Shown here: positions 1 through 4,892 of the stretch, piece by piece
Position numbering within the stretch: the stretch's first letter is position 1
How the letters are laid out: each line of letters starts with the position of its first letter
Assembly (NCBI GenBank): GCA_026986135.1
Contig: JALSPD010000170.1
Coordinates: forward strand, 1 to 6,665
Source of the DNA: DHVE2 group archaeon
Lineage (GTDB): Archaea; Thermoplasmatota; Thermoplasmata; Thermoplasmatales; Aciduliprofundaceae
Reading direction: 5' to 3'
DNA: 6,665 bases
Notes under the pieces: generated by a model
What the model was told of the DNA's origin: nothing
The model's input: only the letters and a program-made list of their open reading frames with translations
Databases searched by the model: none
Position numbers and translations under genes: made by a program

Positions 1-677
1 TTAAAGAGGAGTTAAGCAGGGTTGCTGGCGAGGATGCCTGCGAGAGCATCGCTGACATGCTGAAAATAAGGGGAAGCATAGGAGATGTGATCTCGCGTCT
101 GGGCCCGGGTGAACGGGGAGAGAAACTAATGCAACTGGAGGAGCTCCTTGATGCCTATGGAAAAAAGGTAACCTTTGATCTCTCAATTGTGAGGGGACTT
201 GCATACTACACCGGCCTTGTATTTGAGGCGCATGATGCCAGGGGAGAGCTTAGAGCCATACTTGGCGGTGGAAGATACGACAATGTGGTTGAGCTTTTTG
301 GCGGACCCCACACCCCTGCAGTTGGATTTGGAATGGGCGATGCCGTGCTTGAAATCCTCATGAAACGAGAAGGAGTATGGCCAGAGGAGAAGATAGAGGT
401 TGATGCATTCATAGCGGTGGTAAAGGGGTATCGCAGTAATGCGATAAAGATTGCTCACAATCTACGCAAACATGGTTTTTCTGTGGATATTGACCTCACA
501 AACCGCAATCTGGGCAAGCAGATGAAGTATGCGAACCGCATAAACGCAAGGTATGTGGTAATCGTGGGTGATGAGGTCAAGAATGATATGGTGGTCCTGC
601 GAAATATGGAAAGCGGAAATCAGAAGGAGATAAGTATAAGTGAGCTCCCGAAGGCAATCTCCACGGAAATGGTTTAG
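1..677 (+). CDS. hisS: Histidyl-tRNA synthetase, C-terminal half (5' end outside window)
   Basis: Cytosolic class II aminoacyl-tRNA synthetase that charges tRNA-His using ATP. The frame is open from the first complete codon at base 3 to the TAG at 675-677, giving 224 visible residues; full-length HisRS is usually about 420-430, so roughly the N-terminal half is missing. The ATG at 57 is internal, because the frame continues upstream of it with HisRS-like sequence. Diagnostic motifs are RGLAYYTGLVFE from base 192 (histidine-binding loop with the catalytic Arg) and GGGRYDN at 264-284, followed by a class II motif 3 region GFGMGDAVLEIL. From about base 400 there is an anticodon-binding domain ending near RNMESGNQKEI. 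Motif 3 lacks the usual arginine: GDAV stands where many HisRS have an ER pair. The gene converges on the downstream dehydrogenase with a 35-nt gap and shows no T-rich terminator of its own. The family call is very secure. Confidence 0.97.
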   Translation, partial: KEELSRVAGEDACESIADMLKIRGSIGDVISRLGPGERGEKLMQLEELLDAYGKKVTFDLSIVRGLAYYTGLVFEAHDARGELRAILGGGRYDNVVELFGGPHTPAVGFGMGDAVLEILMKREGVWPEEKIEVDAFIAVVKGYRSNAIKIAHNLRKHGFSVDIDLTNRNLGKQMKYANRINARYVVIVGDEVKNDMVVLRNMESGNQKEISISELPKAISTEMV

Positions 678-680
678 AGC

Positions 681-697
681 AAAAAGCATAGAAAAAA
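681..697 (-). terminator. T-tract terminator after the dehydrogenase gene
   Basis: Read on the minus strand, the sequence just past the TGA of the hydroxyacid dehydrogenase contains TTTTTT (697-692) and TTTTT (685-681). Archaeal RNA polymerase commonly terminates at such runs without a hairpin, and I see no strong inverted repeat here. This would end the leftward transcript between the two convergent genes. The plus strand is A-rich here, so it offers no equivalent signal for hisS. The call rests on T-run content and position only. Confidence 0.5.
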
Positions 698-712
698 GAG
701 ATTCGGGATGTT

Positions 713-1666
713 TCACACAACCCTGTTGAGTGGCTCCTCACCCCTGAGAACACGAAGTACATCGGAGCAGACCATCCTGGCCATATTCACTCTGGTTTTC
801 CTTGTGGCACTCCCTATATGGGGAGTGAGCACAACATTACGCATTGATAGCAATTCGGGATTCACATAAGGTTCGTTGTAAAACACATCAAGCGCCGCCG
901 CACTCACCCTGCCGGATTTGAGAGCATCAATCAGAGCACTTTCATCAATAACCTCTCCACGGGAGGTGTTAACGATGATGGCTCCTGGTTTCACAATCTC
1001 AAATTCCCTTCTGCCCAAAAGATGCCTTGTCTCGGCTGTGAGGGGCACATGCACCGAGATAATATCACTCCTTCCAAGAAGGGTGTCCAGATCAGCAAAC
1101 TCCGCATTTATTTCGCTCTCAAATTCCAACTTCCTGGTGCGGGAATAGTAGAGGATCTTCATTCCAAACGCCCTTGCCCTGCGGGCAACCGCCTGGCCTA
1201 TGCGCCCCGCACCGATTATGCCGAGAACCGCACCGTTAAGTTCAAGGCCAAGAAGAAGCATTGGCTCCCATCCTCTAAATTTTCCCTCTCTTACAAATCG
1301 GTCCCCCTCCAAGACCCGTCTGGATGCGGCTAAAATCAGGGCCATGGTTAAATCTGCCGTGGCATCCGTGAGAACTCCGGGAGTATTGACCACCACTATC
1401 CCCTTTTTACGGGCGTAATCCACATCAATGTTGTTGTATCCCACAGCGTAGTTGCCTATCACCTTCAGATTCTTTCCTGCATCAATAACCTCTGCATCAA
1501 TGCTGTCCGTGAGAAGAGAAATGAGGGCATCCGCATCCCTCACACCTTCAATTATCTCCTCCTTTGTGGGCTGCCTGTCATGGGGAAAAACATCCACCTC
1601 AACCCCGCCAGAGATGAGAATATCAATACCCTCCTGGGGAATCCCCCTCGTGATAAAAACCCGCAT
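713..1666 (-). CDS. gyaR: D-isomer-specific 2-hydroxyacid dehydrogenase, glyoxylate reductase-like
   Basis: Predicted cytosolic NAD(P)H-dependent enzyme that reduces glyoxylate, hydroxypyruvate or related 2-oxo acids to D-2-hydroxyacids. With the ATG at 1666 it has 317 residues, near the family norm of about 320-335. The N-terminal catalytic lobe opens MRVFITRGIP. The dinucleotide-binding motif GIIGAGRIG starts at residue 149. The catalytic triad is visible as Arg236 (in NTSRGEV), Glu265 (in NEPY) and His283 (in TPHIGSAT). A frame extension to a TTG at 1681 exists, but a GGGAG motif at 1679-1675 sits 8 nt before the ATG, and archaeal homologues as I recall them begin close to this methionine. 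The gene follows AOR by 28 nt and has no clear promoter of its own, so it is probably read through from AOR. Archaeal glyoxylate reductase is the closest family I recall; phosphoglycerate dehydrogenase or another 2-oxo acid reductase cannot be excluded, since substrate specificity is not readable from the motifs. Confidence 0.9.
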   Translation of the reverse strand: MRVFITRGIPQEGIDILISGGVEVDVFPHDRQPTKEEIIEGVRDADALISLLTDSIDAEVIDAGKNLKVIGNYAVGYNNIDVDYARKKGIVVVNTPGVLTDATADLTMALILAASRRVLEGDRFVREGKFRGWEPMLLLGLELNGAVLGIIGAGRIGQAVARRARAFGMKILYYSRTRKLEFESEINAEFADLDTLLGRSDIISVHVPLTAETRHLLGRREFEIVKPGAIIVNTSRGEVIDESALIDALKSGRVSAAALDVFYNEPYVNPELLSMRNVVLTPHIGSATRKTRVNMARMVCSDVLRVLRGEEPLNRVV

Positions 1667-1674
1667 GCGCTCAG

Positions 1675-1694
1675 CTCCCAAAGAAAAAAGAAAA
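1675..1694 (-). promoter_or_regulatory. T-rich spacer and Shine-Dalgarno between AOR and dehydrogenase genes
   Basis: Immediately after the AOR stop codon (TAA, 1697-1695) the minus strand reads TTTTCTTTTTTCTTT (1694-1680), 13 T in 15 nt. GGGAG (1679-1675) then serves the dehydrogenase ATG with an 8-nt spacer. The T-tract resembles an archaeal intrinsic termination signal placed between two genes of one transcription unit, so partial termination could lower dehydrogenase expression relative to AOR. The Shine-Dalgarno element is the firmer part of this call; the attenuation role is inference. Confidence 0.5.
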
Positions 1695-3572
1695 TTAGAT
1701 GCCTGCGCCTATCTCCTCGGCCACATCCTCCAGGTCAAGTGAGACGAGTTTTGCCTTTGTGGGCACGCCATCTCTGCTCCATCCCCGTGCCATGTAGTAC
1801 TCATCAAGCATGTGCTGAAGTTCCTCCTCCTTCACATATGAGCCAGCGCTCTTGCCCTTGGGTATCGGATCATGCATTACCCTGTATGGCAGTGTGTCAT
1901 CCTTCCTGGTGAATCCCTCACGAACATTGAACGCCCTGGCAAGGTTGTATATTCTCTCACCGATTGTTATTAGATCAGAATTGGTGAACTCAATACCCGT
2001 GACTGCCTTCAAAAGCTCTGGTATGCCCTCAAGGAAGAACATGTGGCGTGAGAACTTGCATATGCCGGTGGCATCATATACCTGCATAAGGTCCTCGTGC
2101 ATCTTCACCTCAAATCCCTTGTTCTCGGCGCTGAGACGATCAATGCCGTCAAACTTCCACCATCTGCCCACAAGCTCCGTGCCGTACACCCCGGCGGTTA
2201 GATGGCATGCTCCACGGTAAGATACCGCGATAGCAAGGGCCATACCCTTTATGCCACGAACATCGTAGGCGGGAAGCTCAAGACCCTTAACATGTATGGC
2301 AAATTTATCGCTTCCCTTTCCGAGTTTCTCGCTGGCTGCCTTGCTACCATCCGCAAGTAGCTCGCCAAGCTTGCCCTCGCGATACGCCATTTTGCGAAGC
2401 GCCTCAGCTGCAGCTTCCACATTTCCAAATCTGAGTTCAAGGCCATCTGTATCCTCCTTCGTGAGCAGTCCTTTCTCGTAGGCCTCCATTGCCCAGCCGA
2501 TGGTTACGCCAGCCGAGATTGTGTCCAGGCCGTATTCGTCGCAAAGCAAATTGAGGTATGCAACCGCTTCAGGATCACTTATTTCAAGCTCAGAGCCGAG
2601 GGAGTAGAGGGTTTCGTATTCGGGACCATCCACCTTTTCACCCTCGCGGTATTTGGTGAGCTTGAAGACCTGGGAGCATGGCTTGGTGCAGTTCGGGCAG
2701 GGATTGCGCCCATCGCGGTACCTGGGAACCCAGTAGTATGGATCTATGCCGAGAAGCTCGCCCTCCTTGGCATTGTCGTAAAAGCTCTGGAAATAGCCCC
2801 ACTGCCAGTTTCTGGTGGGGAAGGTGCCGCGTTCAAGGTTCATCCACCTCAGGAACTCTCCGCTTCCATACCCCATATCATCCTTCGTGGCGGGATGCTC
2901 CTTTATTATTTTGGCCCATTTTGCAATCAACTTCACAAGTTCTCCCTTGTTAGCAACCTCCGGCTCCTTTGTGCCGCGCACCACTATTCCCTTAAGTTTC
3001 TTGGATCCGAACACAGCGCCAATTCCAGTCCTTGCCGCCTGACGCTCCTCAAAATCCACGCCGCTTATCTTGCTGAGATTCTCACCTGCAGGCCCAATCA
3101 CCGCTGTACTTACCTTCCCATACTTCTCCTTCAGAATTTTCTGCGCCTCCCTTGTTGTCTTGCCCCATACATCAGTTGCGGGTTCAATGCTCACATCATC
3201 ATCCTCAATCCTAATTATTACTGGCTCATCGCTCTTGCCCTCAATTATGAGCGCTGCGTATCCCGCCCTTCTCAATTCAGGACCAAGGGGAGCACCGGCC
3301 ACTGTTCTTCCAAATCCTCCTGTAAGTGGCGATTTGGCGCCAAGTGCGGTTTTGCTTGCAGTTGGTATTCCAAAGCCCGTGAGCGCTCCTGGAGCAATTA
3401 TTATCTTATTCTCCTCGCCAAGGGGATCCGCATTTTTAGGTATCTCCCTGTACATGAAATAAGAGACAAATCCGAGGCCACCAATGTACTTCTTCACCAT
3501 TTCCTCAGTGACTGGCTCCTTCTTCACTTCCCCCGTGCTCAAATTCACGCGAAGAATGTTTCCATAATTCAT
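1695..3572 (-). CDS. aor: Tungsten-containing aldehyde:ferredoxin oxidoreductase family protein
   Basis: Cytosolic enzyme that oxidises aldehydes to carboxylic acids and passes electrons to ferredoxin, using a tungsten (or molybdenum) bis-pterin cofactor and one [4Fe-4S] cluster. From the ATG at 3572 it has 625 residues, close to the roughly 605-620 of Pyrococcus AOR and FOR. The N-terminal cofactor-binding domain opens with YGNILRVNLSTG and contains KSPLTGG and IGPAGENL. Cluster ligands are visible as Cys292, Cys295, Cys299 (CPNCTKPC) and Cys505 (in DATGICKF). Pterin-binding motifs are DEYGLD and DATGIC. Glu318 (in GPEYE) and His457 (in GACHL) match the AOR active-site Glu/His pair. The GACHL region looks more like AOR than FOR, while the C-terminal YYMARGW stretch also resembles FOR, so the substrate range is open. 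The upstream TTG at 3605 is rejected because it lies in the promoter TATA box; the ATG has GGTGAT four nucleotides before it. The gene lies between an aminotransferase and a 2-hydroxyacid dehydrogenase on the same strand. Confidence 0.95.
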   Translation of the reverse strand: MNYGNILRVNLSTGEVKKEPVTEEMVKKYIGGLGFVSYFMYREIPKNADPLGEENKIIIAPGALTGFGIPTASKTALGAKSPLTGGFGRTVAGAPLGPELRRAGYAALIIEGKSDEPVIIRIEDDDVSIEPATDVWGKTTREAQKILKEKYGKVSTAVIGPAGENLSKISGVDFEERQAARTGIGAVFGSKKLKGIVVRGTKEPEVANKGELVKLIAKWAKIIKEHPATKDDMGYGSGEFLRWMNLERGTFPTRNWQWGYFQSFYDNAKEGELLGIDPYYWVPRYRDGRNPCPNCTKPCSQVFKLTKYREGEKVDGPEYETLYSLGSELEISDPEAVAYLNLLCDEYGLDTISAGVTIGWAMEAYEKGLLTKEDTDGLELRFGNVEAAAEALRKMAYREGKLGELLADGSKAASEKLGKGSDKFAIHVKGLELPAYDVRGIKGMALAIAVSYRGACHLTAGVYGTELVGRWWKFDGIDRLSAENKGFEVKMHEDLMQVYDATGICKFSRHMFFLEGIPELLKAVTGIEFTNSDLITIGERIYNLARAFNVREGFTRKDDTLPYRVMHDPIPKGKSAGSYVKEEELQHMLDEYYMARGWSRDGVPTKAKLVSLDLEDVAEEIGAGI

Positions 3573-3576
3573 TGCA

Positions 3577-3610
3577 ATCACCAGTCCCTGAATAGAAGAG
3601 GCCAATATAA
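3577..3610 (-). promoter_or_regulatory. AOR promoter (TATA box) and Shine-Dalgarno motif
   Basis: On the minus strand TTATAT occupies 3610-3605, centred about 35 nt before the ATG at 3572. Initiation about 25 nt downstream would fall near 3582 and leave a leader of about 10 nt. That leader would begin at GGTGAT (3582-3577), which is complementary to the conserved archaeal 16S rRNA 3' end and leaves a 4-nt spacer to the ATG. The alternative TTG start overlaps the TATA box and so would not be in the transcript. The upstream CGAACC is only a weak BRE match. Confidence 0.6.
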
Positions 3611-3636
3611 GGGTTCGTTATGTTAAATAAAGCATA

Positions 3637-4761
3637 TCAGTTTAGAAACTCCTCCACAACCTCTCTGAACACCTCCATACCCCTGCGTATGTGCTCCTCA
3701 CTTGCAGCGTATGAAAAGCGAATGTGCGATTTTGCATTCTCTCCAAATGCCTCTCCTGGGGTGCAGAGCACTCCACGCTTCACCGTCTCCTTGACAACAT
3801 CAACCACATTATCCACATCAACTCGCGGGAACATGTAAAAAGCTCCGCGGGGCAGATTTGGCTCCACGCCCGGGATATCTTTCAGGAGGGAATACATCAG
3901 GTCCCTGCGTTTTCTGAAGTGCTCTCTCATCTCATACACATAATCCCCCGCCTCTTTTAGAGCAACTATTGCAGCGTACTCCATTGGGCTCTGAGGACAT
4001 GCAACTGTGTAGTAATGCATTTTTCCTATTTGCTCCACCATCTCTTTGCTCGTAATTATGTATCCAAGTCGCCAGCCAGTCATTGCGAATTCCTTTGAGA
4101 AGGAATTGATGAATATCAGCTTATCGTACTTACCAAGAAATGTCTTCGGTTCAGAATCGTAAACAAGATTGAAATATACCTCATCGGAGATGAGCACGAG
4201 GTTGTAGTCCTCCGCAAGGTCCACTATCATACGGATGGTGGCATCGTCAAAAACCCCGCCTGTGGGATTACCTGGAGAATTCACAATGATCGCTTTGGTC
4301 CTTGATGTTATCCTGCTCTCAAGATCTTCCTGGGTGGGCATAAAATCGTTCTCCTGATACACGGGATACGCCACAGGCTTCCCCTCTGCAATTCTTATGT
4401 GCGGCTTGTAGAGAACAAAACCTGGATCAGGATAAAGGACCTCATCCCCCGGTCCAACCACGCTGAGCATTGTCGCCATGAACCCCTCCGTGGCACCAAC
4501 AGTGACCAGGACATTATCAGCCGTGAAATCCCCATAGTTGGAATACTTCTCCGCTATAAGGCTTCTGAGCTCAGGAAAGCCCTTTGAAGGTCCGTACTTG
4601 TTGTACCCCTTCTCAACCGCCTCGTATATTGCTCTCTTCACAACCTCGGGAGGATGAAAATCCGGCTCTCCGAGCCCTAAGTTTATCACCTCTCCCTGGG
4701 CGAGGTCAAAAATTTTGCGAATCCCCGAGAGTTCAATGTTCTTTACCCTTTCAGAGAACAT
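3637..4761 (-). CDS. Class I/II PLP-dependent aminotransferase (aspartate/aromatic aminotransferase family)
   Basis: Fold-type I PLP enzyme that moves an amino group between an amino acid and a 2-oxo acid, typically 2-oxoglutarate; cytosolic. From the ATG at 4761 it has 374 residues, in line with archaeal relatives of about 375-390. Visible landmarks are the N-terminal IRKIFDLAQG and LGLGEPDF (substrate-side loop), YGPSKGFPELR, VNSPGNPTGG (PLP-contacting Asn), Asp193 and Tyr196 in SDEVYF (pyridine-nitrogen Asp), Lys223 in SFSKEFAMTGWRLGY (Schiff-base lysine) and Arg348 in HIRFSYA (carboxylate-binding Arg). The frame extends to a TTG at 4803, but thermococcal homologues as I recall them start a few residues before SEIRKLFDLAQG, matching the shorter form. 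A TATA-like element about 25 nt before the ATG also implies a leaderless message starting at this codon. A 64-nt gap with its own promoter separates it from AOR. Aspartate, aromatic or branched-chain specificity cannot be told from sequence alone. Confidence 0.93.
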   Translation of the reverse strand: MFSERVKNIELSGIRKIFDLAQGEVINLGLGEPDFHPPEVVKRAIYEAVEKGYNKYGPSKGFPELRSLIAEKYSNYGDFTADNVLVTVGATEGFMATMLSVVGPGDEVLYPDPGFVLYKPHIRIAEGKPVAYPVYQENDFMPTQEDLESRITSRTKAIIVNSPGNPTGGVFDDATIRMIVDLAEDYNLVLISDEVYFNLVYDSEPKTFLGKYDKLIFINSFSKEFAMTGWRLGYIITSKEMVEQIGKMHYYTVACPQSPMEYAAIVALKEAGDYVYEMREHFRKRRDLMYSLLKDIPGVEPNLPRGAFYMFPRVDVDNVVDVVKETVKRGVLCTPGEAFGENAKSHIRFSYAASEEHIRRGMEVFREVVEEFLN

Positions 4762-4783
4762 AGGGGGACATGGTATGGTGGGA

Positions 4784-4796
4784 ATTAAACTTTCCC
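4784..4796 (-). promoter_or_regulatory. Aminotransferase promoter, probably leaderless
   Basis: On the minus strand GGGAAAG (4796-4790, BRE-like) is followed directly by TTTAAT (4789-4784), centred 25-26 nt before the ATG at 4761. Archaeal initiation at that distance would begin at or next to the A of the ATG. No Shine-Dalgarno motif precedes this ATG, which agrees with leaderless initiation. A second AT-rich element, TATTTAAT near 4813-4806, could instead give a leader of about 20 nt, which would still lack a Shine-Dalgarno. Confidence 0.5.
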
Positions 4797-4846
4797 ATTC
4801 CAAAAATTAAATACCCCCTCAAGCAGGGACTTTGATTTAAAATGAC

Positions 4847-4888
4847 AAAAGATTTATATACTGATGCCAGGATAATACTTGGGGTGAT
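4847..4888 (+). promoter_or_regulatory. Promoter and Shine-Dalgarno of the beta-helix protein gene
   Basis: TTTATATA at 4853-4860 is a near-ideal archaeal TATA box, preceded by the purine-rich AAAAGA (4847-4852) in the BRE position. Initiation about 25 nt downstream falls near 4882. GGTGAT at 4883-4888 follows, then a 4-nt spacer to the ATG at 4893. This is the same GGTGAT-N4-ATG geometry seen at the AOR gene, and it makes 4893 the preferred start over the in-frame ATG at 4887. Confidence 0.7.
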
Positions 4889-4892
4889 GTGG

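Noticed and set aside
1580..2220. Overlapping plus-strand open frames across the AOR and dehydrogenase 3' regions
   Set aside because: They are antisense to conserved catalytic genes on the minus strand, without promoter, Shine-Dalgarno or family resemblance.
2895..3626. Long plus-strand open frame of 243 codons opposite the AOR gene
   Set aside because: It lies wholly antisense to a well-supported AOR gene, has no recognisable motif, and its translation is Cys/His/Ser-rich as expected of a shadow frame.
4842..4892. In-frame ATG at 4842 as an upstream start of the beta-helix protein
   Set aside because: It precedes and reads through the TATA box (4853-4860), so it would not be in the predicted transcript, and it would bury the signal peptide behind 17 polar residues. 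ATG 4893 has a GGTGAT motif at proper spacing.
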